From Polyangium sp. 6x1 (GTDB lineage: Bacteria; Myxococcota_A; Polyangia; Polyangiales; Polyangiaceae), in the NCBI RefSeq assembly GCF_029946515.1, contig NZ_JARZHH010000053.1:17772-81771 (forward strand): DNA of 64,000 bases, given 5' to 3'. The position numbers and the translations under genes were made by a program. Shown in pieces: positions 28,237 through 37,578 of this stretch. Each line of letters opens with the position of its first letter. Positions within the stretch are counted from its first letter, which is position 1. The notes under the pieces are model-generated. The model saw only the letters and a list, made by a program, of their open reading frames with translations. It did no database searches and was not told the DNA's origin.

Positions 28237-29052
28237 TCAAACCCAGGCGTTGTTCAGGATCTCGCCCACGCCGCCTGCGCCCGGCACGATGTACTGCACC
28301 TCGTTGAGCCCGCGCTCTTCCTCGTGCGTACCAGGCTCCGTGCGCAGCACGGCCGGCGGCGAAAGCCCTCGATCGAGCCGGTAGGCGTACACCACGAGAT
28401 CCGGGTGCGCCGCGTGCACGCGCCGGATGTACTCGGGCGTCACGATCAGGTGCATCGCGATGAGCTTCGCCGGCTTTCCTTCGAGCGAGCCCTTGTAATA
28501 CGAGACCGCGCTGACCATCGACGAGCCCGTCGCGCCCATCGGATCGGGGAACAGCACGTAGCGGTCGCCCACGTCACGGCCGATCTTCGCGTCGTGCCAT
28601 GTCGCGCCGACGACCTCGCCCTGGGCGTTCGTCTGCCGGCTCATGAACAGGTGATCTTGTCGCACGAGGCTCGGGTCGAGCACCTCGTTCATGAGGTCGA
28701 AGACCACCTGCGAGGGCATGGTCCCGGCCCGCGCGATGCCCACGGTCACGGCCTTGGTGGTCCTGGAGAGCGCGGTGCCGCGGTAGACGGCCTCCGGGTG
28801 GGAGACGGCCATGCGGGTGGGGACGTCCACGCGGGCGCGGGGGAACTCCGTCGCCAGCACGACGCGGGCGAGCCCTTCGTAGAGCATGCGGACCAGGCGT
28901 CCCATGTCCGGCTGGCCCGTATCCGGCGAGCAAGCTCGGGTCAAAAGGGTCCAGGCGAACGGGTCATCGAGCAGATGGACCCCCGGCCCGTAGCGGTGGG
29001 GGATCTCGGCAGCCTGGTACCGGCTCTCGGCGTAGGCGGTGTCGACCATCAT
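28237..29052 (-). CDS. Uracil phosphoribosyltransferase-like enzyme with divergent base-binding loop
   Basis: A 271-residue type I phosphoribosyltransferase of the Upp family. The PRPP loop is VLFPDPMGATGSSM (DPMLATGGS in typical enzymes), and LIAMHLIVTPEYI and TVGIARAGTM also fit. The C-terminal uracil-binding segment differs: YIVPGAGGVGEILNN replaces the usual YIVPGLGDAGDR, and an EPGTHEEERGLNEV insertion precedes it. It is about 60 residues longer than normal Upp, with an N-terminal addition. It may use another base, or be a regulator. Two adjacent ATGs (29052, 29049) are possible starts. It is divergent from the SUKH gene. Confidence 0.82.
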   Translation of the reverse strand: MMVDTAYAESRYQAAEIPHRYGPGVHLLDDPFAWTLLTRACSPDTGQPDMGRLVRMLYEGLARVVLATEFPRARVDVPTRMAVSHPEAVYRGTALSRTTKAVTVGIARAGTMPSQVVFDLMNEVLDPSLVRQDHLFMSRQTNAQGEVVGATWHDAKIGRDVGDRYVLFPDPMGATGSSMVSAVSYYKGSLEGKPAKLIAMHLIVTPEYIRRVHAAHPDLVVYAYRLDRGLSPPAVLRTEPGTHEEERGLNEVQYIVPGAGGVGEILNNAWV

Positions 29053-29061
29053 TTTTCTGTT

Positions 29062-29067
29062 ACACTA
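29062..29067 (-). promoter_or_regulatory. -10-like TAGTGT box, leaderless start candidate
   Basis: TAGTGT on the minus strand ends 9 nt before ATG 29052, with an A-rich spacer. Confidence 0.35.
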
Positions 29068-29198
29068 CCTGGCCCCGGGCGGGGTATTCCTACGCGCGCC
29101 GGTGGTTCCGGCGTATGGGTTCGGCACGGAGGACGTGGCTGGATCTCTTTCCAGGCGTTCGGACGTGTGCGACACCCGCGAGACGGAGGATAGGTTCG

Positions 29199-29786
29199 GT
29201 GGACAGCGACCTGGCCGAATCGGTTGCGGCGCTCAAAGACATCTTCGCCAAGCGAAGCATCCCCGTGAGCTTCGGTAAGGCGGATCCGGCGGCGATCGAC
29301 GAGCTACGCAAGACCTTCAGGATCCCTGCGCGCTATCGCGCCTTCGTTGCGGCGGCGGATCCGACGGACGTCGAGACCGTGACCCCGGTCGAGCGGGTGC
29401 GGCTCTTCCCGTCGCACAAGCTCGCGGGCGAGCAGACGCTCGGGGGCAAGTCCGTGGGCGAGATCCCGAACTGGCGCAAGAACTGGGTGATCATCGCGCG
29501 GAGCGCGCTCCTCGGAGATCCCTACTTCCTGGACACGAGCAAGCTCGACGCCGAGGGCGACTGCCCCGTCTTCACGTGCATGCTCGGCACCGACACGATC
29601 AAGCCCGTGCTCTGCGCGTCGAGCTTCCAGCAGTTCCTGCGGATCCTCGCGACGAGCATGGAGGTCGCGACCGGCTTCGGGAGCGGCGTGCTCGACGACG
29701 AGGACGAGGCGATCTTCCGTGAGGCGCTCGCGCCGAAGATCAAGACGATCGACTCGGCGGCGCTGCGCGCAGGTCACTGGACCTAG
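29199..29786 (+). CDS. SUKH (SMI1/KNR4) family protein
   Basis: A 195-residue cytoplasmic protein with a SUKH fold: FRIPARYRAFVAAADP near residues 35-50, then WVIIARSALLGDPYFLDTS and a closing ASSFQQFLRILA. The family includes immunity proteins of polymorphic toxins and general scaffold proteins. No toxin gene is nearby, so an orphan immunity or other scaffold role is only possible. GTG 29199 follows a GGAGGA Shine-Dalgarno; an upstream ATG would add a Cys/Arg-rich extension that does not fit. Two hairpins follow the gene. Confidence 0.85.
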   Translation: MDSDLAESVAALKDIFAKRSIPVSFGKADPAAIDELRKTFRIPARYRAFVAAADPTDVETVTPVERVRLFPSHKLAGEQTLGGKSVGEIPNWRKNWVIIARSALLGDPYFLDTSKLDAEGDCPVFTCMLGTDTIKPVLCASSFQQFLRILATSMEVATGFGSGVLDDEDEAIFREALAPKIKTIDSAALRAGHWT

Positions 29787-29819
29787 AACATCGGCCCAGG
29801 CGATGTCCTCGGTGCCCGC

Positions 29820-29892
29820 GAGGGGTCGTTCTTCCGGGAACGTCCCCTCTGTCCGGTGAAAAAGCCCGAGGAGTAGGCCCCGATCGGGCCTA
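29820..29892 (+). terminator. Two hairpins downstream of the SUKH gene
   Basis: GAGGGGTCGTTC (29820-29831) pairs 11 of 12 bases with 29838-29849, and TAGGCCC (29874-29880) pairs with GGGCCTA (29886-29892). Both lie in the gap before hisD. Confidence 0.45.
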
Positions 29893-29967
29893 TGTGCCGA
29901 AAAAAGAACGTGGTACGGCACGAGCTTCCGCTGTGATCCCTTTGATTCGCAGCGCGCTCGCAGCCGC

Positions 29968-31275
29968 ATGATCCCCATTCACATCGATGGAACCGAGACG
30001 TTCGCCGCGAGCCTCGGTCGCCTCGTCGCGCGGGGCGCCGACGATCTCGGCGCCGTCGAGCAAGACGTGCGCGCGATCGTGTCGGCCGTCCGCGCCGAGG
30101 GAGACGAAGCCGTCTTCCGGTACGTCGAGCGCTTCGAGCGTCGCCGCCCCGATCCCCTCGTGATCCGCGGCTTCGACGGCGCCGCCGCGCTCGCGCGCCT
30201 CGAGCCCGATCTCCGCGCCGCGCTCGAGCTCGCGGCCGATCGGATCCGCCGTTACCACGAGCACCAGCGCGAGACAGGCTTCCGTTACGAAGAAGACGGC
30301 GTCGTGCTCGGCATGCGCGTGCGTCCGCTCGCGCGGGTCGGCGTGTACGCGCCCGGCGGCAAGGCGCGGTATCCGTCGAGCGTGCTCATGTCGGCGATCC
30401 CCGCGCGCGTCGCTGGCGTGCGCGACATCGTCCTCGCCACGCCGGCGCCCGACGATCGCCTCCTCGCGGCCGCGCACCTCTCCGGCGTCACGAGCATCCT
30501 CGACGCGGGCGGCGCGCAGGCCATCGCCGCGCTCGCGTACGGCACGGCGAGCTTGCCGCGCGTCGACAAGATCGTTGGTCCTGGAAACATCTACGTCGCT
30601 TGCGCGAAGAAGCTCGTCTACGGCGACGTCGACATCGACGGCATCGCGGGGCCGAGCGAGATCGTCGCGCTCGCCGACGACGCGGCCGATCCCGCCGTCG
30701 TCGCCGCGGATCTCCTCTCGCAGGCCGAGCACGACGAGGCCGCGTGGTGTGTCCTCGTCACGACCTCCCGTGCGCTCGCCGAAGCTGTCGTCGCCGAGCT
30801 CGGGCCTCAGCTCGCGGCCCTCTCGCGTGACTCCATCGCGGGGGAAGCGATGCGCACGCGCGGCGTCGCGCTCGTCGTGCCGACCCTCGCGCGCCTGGCC
30901 GAGATCGCCTCGCTCGTCGCGGGCGAGCACGTCTCGTATCACGTCGCCGATCCCGAGGCGCTCTTCGACACCGTCGAGGGCGGAGGCGCGGCGCTGCTCG
31001 GCGGCATGACGCCCGTCGCGGCGGGTGACTACCTCGCGGGCCCTTCGCACGTCCTGCCGACGGGCGGGGCGGCGCGTTTCGGCTCTCCGCTCGGCGTCTA
31101 CGACTTCGTCGTGCGGGCGAGCATCATTCGTTACGGGGCGCCGGCGCTCTTGCGTCATGGGCCCTACATCGCGAACTTCGCGCGTGCCGAGGGCCTGGAT
31201 GCGCACGCGCGCGCGGTCGAGCTACGGACGTCGCAGCACACGCGCCTCGGGGGGCGGGGGGAGGGCGAGAGTTAG
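29968..31275 (+). CDS. hisD: Histidinol dehydrogenase
   Basis: Zinc enzyme of 435 residues for the last two steps of histidine biosynthesis (L-histidinol to L-histidine with 2 NAD+). Conserved blocks are VGVYAPGGKARYPSS, DKIVGPGNIYVACAKK, IAGPSEIV, and LLSQAEHDE with Gln and His zinc ligands; the C-terminal GPSHVLPTGG and SIIRY also match. Length agrees with the family (~430). It starts at ATG 29968, with a weak ribosome-binding region. No other his gene is nearby, so histidine genes appear dispersed. Confidence 0.97.
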   Translation: MIPIHIDGTETFAASLGRLVARGADDLGAVEQDVRAIVSAVRAEGDEAVFRYVERFERRRPDPLVIRGFDGAAALARLEPDLRAALELAADRIRRYHEHQRETGFRYEEDGVVLGMRVRPLARVGVYAPGGKARYPSSVLMSAIPARVAGVRDIVLATPAPDDRLLAAAHLSGVTSILDAGGAQAIAALAYGTASLPRVDKIVGPGNIYVACAKKLVYGDVDIDGIAGPSEIVALADDAADPAVVAADLLSQAEHDEAAWCVLVTTSRALAEAVVAELGPQLAALSRDSIAGEAMRTRGVALVVPTLARLAEIASLVAGEHVSYHVADPEALFDTVEGGGAALLGGMTPVAAGDYLAGPSHVLPTGGAARFGSPLGVYDFVVRASIIRYGAPALLRHGPYIANFARAEGLDAHARAVELRTSQHTRLGGRGEGES

Positions 31276-31460
31276 CGATCGTCGTGTCAGAGCTTTAACG
31301 GGGATCCGGGCGGGGCCCTGTGCTTCAACAAGCAAGTGCTTGAAAACGCCCAGAAATTCGATGTGGCATCAAACGTGCTTTCAGTCCCGCTGATCGGGTA
31401 GGGACCCGCTCGCGTGGGCTTTTGGCGGGCTTCGGATCGGCAGTGCAAGGAGGACCTTCG

Positions 31461-34400
31461 ATGAGATGGATGAGGATACGGGTCGCCTTCGTGGCCACCC
31501 TCGGGCTCCTCGCTGGTGGGGCGCTCGGGTGCGCCGAAGAGCGAGATCCCATCAACCGCGTGCAGGCGAACGCGCTGGCGAAGTCGTTCTTCGTCGGTGA
31601 AGACCTGCACAGCGACGCGGACAACCCCGAGTTCTGGTCGCAGGGCACGGTGGTCGACGTCGGCTACGGCGCGGCGCAGGACGGCTTGTTCACGTCCACG
31701 TACGCGCAGCCCGTCGCGCGCTTGAAGTGGCAGATCACGGAGGACCTCCTGATCGGGCGCTTGAGCTACGAGCGCATCCAGGACACCGACGGCAAGAAGG
31801 GCGTCGGACCGTCGACGGATCAGGGCGTGATCGTGGTCGCGTACCCCATCCAGTCGCACTTCGACATCCGGTACGAGTACAACCCGACGACGGGCGAGGA
31901 GATGAACATCCTCGTCGAGAACGGCTCGGACAGGCCCTGGTACGACCGCGAGTACTTCCGCGTCGACTGGAGCCGGAACCTGAACACCGACTCGTACGAC
32001 TTCGACACGCTGTCGATGCTCGGCGTCTACGGCGGCGTCGACTACGAGCCGATGGACTACTACGTCAGCGATCCGAACGATCCCGACGCGCCGCACTTCG
32101 ATCCCGAGACGGGTTACTTCGACGTCACGAACAAGGCGTTCGCGAAGCCCAAGATGATCGACCTCAGCCACCTCGGCTGGGGCATCGACAAGTTCCCGGC
32201 CTGCTTCCTCGACAACGACTTCTTCGGCGGTTCGGCGCCCTCCGGCACCTGCAACCCCGTCGAGCTCACGATCCGCCAGTCCTTCCGCCGCGTCGTCGAT
32301 CGCGACTACGAGCCGGTCAACTGGGACGGCAAGCGCTTCAGCGCGTACGGCGCGTTCACCGTCGATCGTTCGGGCTACGCCCGCAACTACGGCATGAGCG
32401 ACGACAAGTGGTACCGCTTCGCCGCGCGTTACAACATCTGGGAGCGCAGCCACTACTACGCCGATCTCGACAAGATGACGGGCGAGATCCCCTGCTTCGT
32501 CCCGGAGAAGACGCTCGCGGGCGACGATCCGCACCGCGACCTCGACGGCAACGGCACCGAGGACGAGTGCGAAGAGGTCACGCAGCGGACGGGCGTGGCG
32601 GGTTCGCGCTGCGACGAGTTCAAGCAGCGCTGCACCATGCCGTACCGCATGCGCAAGGAGGTCCCGCAGCCCTGGTACTACACCAAGGAGTCGGACCAGT
32701 CGTACTTCGAGTCGACCGACTGGGCGACGCACGAGTGGGACGTCGCGATGCGCGCCGCGGTCATGTCTTCGCGCAACGCCGAGTGCAAGGCGACGGGCGG
32801 TGATCCCGGGGCGTGCGACGGCCAGTACCCGATGTACCACGGCCAGATGGACGACAACTGGGACCTCATCCAGCTGTCGCGCGAGGTCGACGCCTGCCGC
32901 GCCGGCAAGACGAACGACGGCCGGAACTGCGAGGCGATCGCCGATCAGCTCGGCAACGAGCGCGGCATGGATCCGGGCGTGATCGCGGTCGCGAAGATGC
33001 CGCAGATGATCATGCTCTGCCACAGCCCGGTCCTCGAGACCGACGATCCGGCCTGCGGTCCGGCGGGACGCACGGTGCGCATGGGCGACCTGCGCTACCA
33101 CCAGATCAACGTCATCCCGACGCCGCAGACGCCCTCGCCGTGGGGCATCATGACGGACTCGGACGATCCGCTCACGGGCGAGAAGATCGCGGCGAGCGCG
33201 AACGTCTGGTCGCACGTCACCGATCTCTTCAGCCAGGGCCTCGTCGATCAGATGCGGTACCTGAACGGCGAGCTCTCGACCGACGACGTCACCGAGGGCA
33301 CGTACGTCAAGGACTGGGCGATCGCCAGCGAGGCGGCGGGCGGCACGGGCGTGCTCCCGCAGATGAGCCAGGCGGATCTCTCGCGTCGCGTGCTCGGCGG
33401 CGCGGGCGTCATGCCCGACAAGATGAAGGCCGTCGAGAGCGGCGAGGGCTCGATCGTCACGAAGCCCGAGTTCGCCGAGGCGCTCGAGAACGTGAAGCAC
33501 ATGGTCCAGGACGTGCGCGCCGACGCGTTCGCGCCCTCGGCCAACCGCCCGGTCTACGAGGCGCGCCGCATGCACGCGGCGGGCTCGCCGATGGAGGCGC
33601 AGCTCACGACGAAGGCGATGCAGCAGCTCGCCGGCACGGAGAAGCTGCCGCTGAACGACGCCGTGATGAACTTCGCGTCGCCTCTGCGCGGCAATCATCC
33701 GCAGGTGCAGCGTGACATCGCGCGCATGAAGGAGATCGCCCTCGCCGAGCGTGGCATGTGCATCATGCAGGCGACGTTCCCCTCGCCGATCGGCCTCACG
33801 TCGCTCGACAAGGCGATCCAGGCGAAGTTCAAGGACGCCATCAACCCCCGCACGGGCGCGCCGTACGGCACGTTCGCGGATCCGATGGCGAACACGAAGC
33901 AGGACCAGCTCGACCGCTCCGAGGCGATCCGTCACTGGCTCGCGCAGAAGGCGCACTACTCGGTCATCGCGCACGAGATGGGTCACTCCATCGGCCTGCG
34001 CCACAACTTCGTGAGCTCGTCGGACGCCTGGGGATTCCGCCCGCAGTACTGGCAGCTCCGCACGAAGAACGGCAAGGTCACGGCGGCGTGCAACGACCTC
34101 AAGAGCGAGGCCGACAGCGAGAACTGCATCGGGCCGCGTTACTTCGACCAGGTCACGGCGAATGAGCGCGATCAGCTCCTCACCATGTTCATGCACCAGT
34201 CGATCATGGAGTACGGCGGTGAAGTCACGCAGGACTTCCTCGGCCTCTCCGCGTACGACTTCGCCGCTGCGCGCATGTTCTACGGCCAGACGGTCGCGGT
34301 GCATGCCGACGCGGACATGAACGCGGACAAACCGATCGGCCGCGCCGCCCTCGACAAGATGGACGGCTTCGGCGGCATCATCGGCTACCAGTACACGTCG

Positions 34401-36290
34401 AACGGCAGCGCGAACATCCACTACTCCCAGCTCCAGCGGACGTGGAAGATGCTCGACGCGCAGAGCTGCGTCTCGCTCTCGGAAGAGCAGGTGCAGCGCA
34501 TGAAGCCGGCCGACTGGGACGAGGCGCGCCTCGGCAAGTGGGACCCGCTGCTCGACGGCCTGATCGTCAAGGTCAACGGCGAGTACTCCAAGTGCAAGAT
34601 GCGCAAGGTCGACTACATGCCGTGGCAGTCGATGCGCGACAACGGTCAGGACTTCGCCCGTCGTTGGAGCTCCGTCGATGCGGCGAAGCGCACGCGCGTT
34701 CCCTACGGCTTCGCCACGGACCGCTGGGCCGACCTCGGCAACGTCGCCGTCTACCGCCACGACAACGGCGCGGACGTCTACGAGCTCTTCAACTTCTTCA
34801 TCACGCAGCAGGAAGTCGGGCACATCTTCGACAACTACCGCCGCAACCGGCAGAGCTTCAGCGTCCGCGCTTCGGCGATGCGCACGCTCGAGCGGTACAA
34901 CACGAAGATGCGCGACGCGGCCAAGGGCCTCGGCTTGCTCGTGAACATCTACCGTGACTTCGCGCTCGAGTCCGGCTTCGACTTCAACTCGGAGTGGCCC
35001 TCGATCGCGAAGCAGTTCTACCAGGACAACATCCTGGCCTCGGGCCTCGCGTTCGATCACTTCGCGCGCCAGGTCGCTCGCCCGCAGCCCGGCAACCACC
35101 AGAAGATCGCGAACGACCTCGTCCTGCGCTCGACGGACGACACCTACGCGACGCCGGGTCCCACGGTCCTCGCCGTGCCGAACGGCGCGACGGGGTATCG
35201 CTCGGACAACAGCCCCGCGGGCCCCGCGTCGATCGGCATCGGCGGCAAGTTGCTCGAGAACCGCCTCGCGGAGGACAAGGGCAACGACTACGACTCCGAG
35301 TACACGATGAACGCCGGGTCGTATTACGACAAGGCCTGGGCCTCGATGCTGATGACCGAGTCGGTCGACAACTTCATCAGCGCCTCGCGCCTGGACTTCC
35401 TCGACGCTCGTTACCGCGCGGTCTCGCTCGCGGACGTGTTCCCCGAGGGCTATCGTCGGTGGCTGGCGAACAACCTGACCGGCGACGACATGCTCAAGGG
35501 CTCGTGGGTCAAGGCGAACAACAACACGCCCGTCACCGATGCGCAGAAGTTCCCGACGACGCCGCTCGGCTGGACGAGCTGGTGGCCGGCGGAGGGCCCG
35601 CAGGTCTGCTTCCCCGGCCAGGGGTCGACGGTCTGCTCGGCGGTCGGCTGGGATCCGGGCGTCTTCGAGGGCGAGTCGGTCAACGTCGACACGCTCATGC
35701 CCATCGACGGCCAGATCGGCTGGGAGCAGCAGAAGTTCCTCATCGCCTGGACGATGAACTACCTGCCCGAGAACCAGCAGCAGTGGTGGATCAACATGCT
35801 CCGCCTGTGGGAGCAGGGCGTGGACGGCGATCCCGAGTTCGGCAACCGCGTCGAGTTCCACGATCCGACGGGCAAGGTGTACATCGCCAAGTCCTACGGC
35901 ACCGAGGTCCTCTTCCCGGGCACGAAGTACGAGAAGACCGTCCAGAAGGGCATTTCGGCGCGCGTCCTGCAGTACGCGAACGAGCTGCTCCAGCAGGCGT
36001 ACGTGGTCGACGAGATCGACTTCGACAACGACGGCACGGTCGACTGGTACAAGGCGCGGCTCAACGCGGACACGACGTCGCCGAACTACGGCGCGCCGCT
36101 CGTCAAGTTCGACTCGACGATCCAGTCGTCGGCCGATCGTTGCACCGCCGCTGACAACACCGGCTGCACCTGCACGGCGAACCGCGCTTGCGTGAAGCTC
36201 TCGCGGTACGTCGAGGTGCCGTTCTTCATCCGTCAGGCCCTCTCGGCGTACGGCCTTGCGGACCCGACGATGAAGGGCATCTACGACTGA
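31461..36290 (+). CDS. Giant metzincin-type zinc metalloprotease lipoprotein
   Basis: A 1609-residue predicted lipoprotein: the signal segment ends LLAGGALGC (lipobox LGC, Cys near residue 24). The zinc site is HEMGHSIGLRH, with His838, Glu839, His842 and His848 matching HExxHxxGxxH, and a Met-turn-like SIMEYGG has Met916. This pattern places it in the metzincin superfamily, close to DUF5117-type large metalloproteases. About 810 residues precede and 690 follow the site, without clear known domains but with many Cys and Asp residues. ATG 31461 follows an AAGGAGGA Shine-Dalgarno. An outer-membrane or surface location suits a predator that digests prey proteins; this is an inference. Confidence 0.9.
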   Translation: MRWMRIRVAFVATLGLLAGGALGCAEERDPINRVQANALAKSFFVGEDLHSDADNPEFWSQGTVVDVGYGAAQDGLFTSTYAQPVARLKWQITEDLLIGRLSYERIQDTDGKKGVGPSTDQGVIVVAYPIQSHFDIRYEYNPTTGEEMNILVENGSDRPWYDREYFRVDWSRNLNTDSYDFDTLSMLGVYGGVDYEPMDYYVSDPNDPDAPHFDPETGYFDVTNKAFAKPKMIDLSHLGWGIDKFPACFLDNDFFGGSAPSGTCNPVELTIRQSFRRVVDRDYEPVNWDGKRFSAYGAFTVDRSGYARNYGMSDDKWYRFAARYNIWERSHYYADLDKMTGEIPCFVPEKTLAGDDPHRDLDGNGTEDECEEVTQRTGVAGSRCDEFKQRCTMPYRMRKEVPQPWYYTKESDQSYFESTDWATHEWDVAMRAAVMSSRNAECKATGGDPGACDGQYPMYHGQMDDNWDLIQLSREVDACRAGKTNDGRNCEAIADQLGNERGMDPGVIAVAKMPQMIMLCHSPVLETDDPACGPAGRTVRMGDLRYHQINVIPTPQTPSPWGIMTDSDDPLTGEKIAASANVWSHVTDLFSQGLVDQMRYLNGELSTDDVTEGTYVKDWAIASEAAGGTGVLPQMSQADLSRRVLGGAGVMPDKMKAVESGEGSIVTKPEFAEALENVKHMVQDVRADAFAPSANRPVYEARRMHAAGSPMEAQLTTKAMQQLAGTEKLPLNDAVMNFASPLRGNHPQVQRDIARMKEIALAERGMCIMQATFPSPIGLTSLDKAIQAKFKDAINPRTGAPYGTFADPMANTKQDQLDRSEAIRHWLAQKAHYSVIAHEMGHSIGLRHNFVSSSDAWGFRPQYWQLRTKNGKVTAACNDLKSEADSENCIGPRYFDQVTANERDQLLTMFMHQSIMEYGGEVTQDFLGLSAYDFAAARMFYGQTVAVHADADMNADKPIGRAALDKMDGFGGIIGYQYTSNGSANIHYSQLQRTWKMLDAQSCVSLSEEQVQRMKPADWDEARLGKWDPLLDGLIVKVNGEYSKCKMRKVDYMPWQSMRDNGQDFARRWSSVDAAKRTRVPYGFATDRWADLGNVAVYRHDNGADVYELFNFFITQQEVGHIFDNYRRNRQSFSVRASAMRTLERYNTKMRDAAKGLGLLVNIYRDFALESGFDFNSEWPSIAKQFYQDNILASGLAFDHFARQVARPQPGNHQKIANDLVLRSTDDTYATPGPTVLAVPNGATGYRSDNSPAGPASIGIGGKLLENRLAEDKGNDYDSEYTMNAGSYYDKAWASMLMTESVDNFISASRLDFLDARYRAVSLADVFPEGYRRWLANNLTGDDMLKGSWVKANNNTPVTDAQKFPTTPLGWTSWWPAEGPQVCFPGQGSTVCSAVGWDPGVFEGESVNVDTLMPIDGQIGWEQQKFLIAWTMNYLPENQQQWWINMLRLWEQGVDGDPEFGNRVEFHDPTGKVYIAKSYGTEVLFPGTKYEKTVQKGISARVLQYANELLQQAYVVDEIDFDNDGTVDWYKARLNADTTSPNYGAPLVKFDSTIQSSADRCTAADNTGCTCTANRACVKLSRYVEVPFFIRQALSAYGLADPTMKGIYD

Positions 36291-36309
36291 TCCAAGCCAC
36301 CTCCCCCCA

Positions 36310-36332
36310 CCCCTCTCCGCTCGGGAGAGGGG
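36310..36332. repeat. Interspersed hairpin repeat, copy 1
   Basis: CCCCTCTCC and GGAGAGGGG form a 9-bp stem. A near-identical copy (CCGCTCGGGAGAGGGG shared) lies at 37579-37602. This copy continues into GGCCGGGGGTGAGGGG. Confidence 0.6.
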
Positions 36333-36354
36333 CCGGGGGTGAGGGGATCGATCC

Positions 36355-36396
36355 AAAAAGAAAGGCCACGGGATCCGTCCCGTGGCCTTTTTCTTT
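36355..36396. terminator. Bidirectional intrinsic terminator
   Basis: GGCCACGGGA (36364-36373) and TCCCGTGGCC (36378-36387) form a perfect 10-bp stem with loop TCCG. It is flanked by AAAAAGAAA on the left and TTTTTCTTT on the right, so it can work for both the metalloprotease (+) and the FHA gene (-). Confidence 0.92.
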
Positions 36397-36443
36397 GCGT
36401 GTGCAGCGGCCGGTTTGTCCGGGCGCGCGTTTGTCCGGACGCG

Positions 36444-37382
36444 TCAGCCCTTCCGCAGATACCCCGCGGCGATCAGCTTGATGACGGCCTGGGTCGTATC
36501 GAGATCCGTCGCGTGGCTCTTGTTCAGCACGACGGCGAGGTGCCCGTGGTTGTACGCGAGCTGGAAGACCTCGATCTCCGTCGGCGAGAGCTCACGCAGC
36601 GCGGGCCCGAGCGGGTGCGGCACGTTGAGGCGCGTGTCGAGATCCGGCAGCTTGTGCCGGAGCGCGTTGAGCTCGTCGATCTGCCGCAGGCCCTCCATCA
36701 GGAGCTCCTGCACCGAGAGGTTGATCGTCACCGGCAGCGTGCGGTCCTCGGGCGGATCGAAGTCGAACGTCCCGCGTGTCCACGCGAGGATGCGGATCGC
36801 GGCCTTCAGCGGCGGCACGTCGTCCTCGTTGATCTCCGCGTACGTGACGATGCCTCGGTGCAGGAAGATCTTTCCGACGTCGTCATCCGACGTGATCACG
36901 AGGACGCCGCTCTTCTTCGAGGTCCCGAGCAGCTGCAGGAGGTCGGGCAGCGGGATCTCCTCGATCGCGCCGGACATCGAGCGCGCGGGGCCGCGGGGCG
37001 CCACGGAGGGGCGCGGCGGCTCCACCTTGCGGCGCGAGCCGGCGGCGGCGGCGGCGGCATCGGCCGAAACCACCTTGAGGATGCTCGTGCCGATGAGCAC
37101 GCGGTCGCCTTCCTTGAGCGCGCTCTTCTGGATCTTCTCGCCGTTCACGAACGTGCCGTTCGTCGAGCCGAGATCCTCGATCGTGAGGTCCGTGTTCGAG
37201 AGCAAGAAGCGCGCGTGCCTGCGCGAGACCATCTCCTCGACGAGGACGATGCCCGCGTCGCTCGCGCGCCCGACGACGAGCTCCTGCGCGTCCTGCAGCG
37301 GGATCTCGCCACCCTGGTACTTTCCCGAGATGAAGCGCAGAACGAGCCGCGACGGAGACGTCATGTGTGGAGCTTGTTCCAT
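36444..37382 (-). CDS. FHA and DUF4388 signalling protein, copy 2
   Basis: A 312-residue cytoplasmic protein with the same plan as 14255-15187. The FHA domain (~18-108) has VVGRASDAGIVLVEEM, SRRHARF and GSTNGTFVNGEKI; DUF4388 (~135-235) has GAIEEIPLPDLLQLLGTSKK; the C-terminal helical part ends VIKLIAAGYLRKG. Identity to the first copy is high over the FHA and DUF4388 blocks, but the linker differs (a run of Ala after VVSAD). ATG 37382 or the in-frame ATG at 37364 could be the start; the shorter form aligns better with the paralogue. It probably binds phosphothreonine targets. Confidence 0.87.
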   Translation of the reverse strand: MEQAPHMTSPSRLVLRFISGKYQGGEIPLQDAQELVVGRASDAGIVLVEEMVSRRHARFLLSNTDLTIEDLGSTNGTFVNGEKIQKSALKEGDRVLIGTSILKVVSADAAAAAAGSRRKVEPPRPSVAPRGPARSMSGAIEEIPLPDLLQLLGTSKKSGVLVITSDDDVGKIFLHRGIVTYAEINEDDVPPLKAAIRILAWTRGTFDFDPPEDRTLPVTINLSVQELLMEGLRQIDELNALRHKLPDLDTRLNVPHPLGPALRELSPTEIEVFQLAYNHGHLAVVLNKSHATDLDTTQAVIKLIAAGYLRKG

Positions 37383-37578
37383 GTGCGTGGAAACCGAGCA
37401 CGAGCCACTGCCACGCTCGGTCCGACATTGTGCATCGTGAGACTCTTGGGGTCATCCATCAAAACGACGCGGGCGTAGCGCCCGGGGCGCGGTGTTTCCG
37501 CTGCGATCGTGACGCCGCGGAAGCTCGCGTGCACGACGCGAACCCCATTTCACGTGAGGTGGGATCGCCACGATCGCG

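Noticed and set aside
29968..31275. hisD considered as part of a histidine operon
   Set aside because: No his gene lies on either side; neighbours are a SUKH protein and a metalloprotease with separate signals.
31318..31345. GTGCTTCAA/GTGCTTGAA repeat and TTGAAA as promoter of the metalloprotease
   Set aside because: TTGAAA lacks a convincing -10 at 16-18 nt; the repeat alone is too weak to list as a site.
31287..36356. Very long minus-strand open frame opposite the metalloprotease
   Set aside because: It is an antisense shadow: composition is Arg/Val/Asp-rich without domains, and the plus frame has a lipobox, a zinc site and a Shine-Dalgarno. High GC at codon position 3 keeps the opposite frame open.
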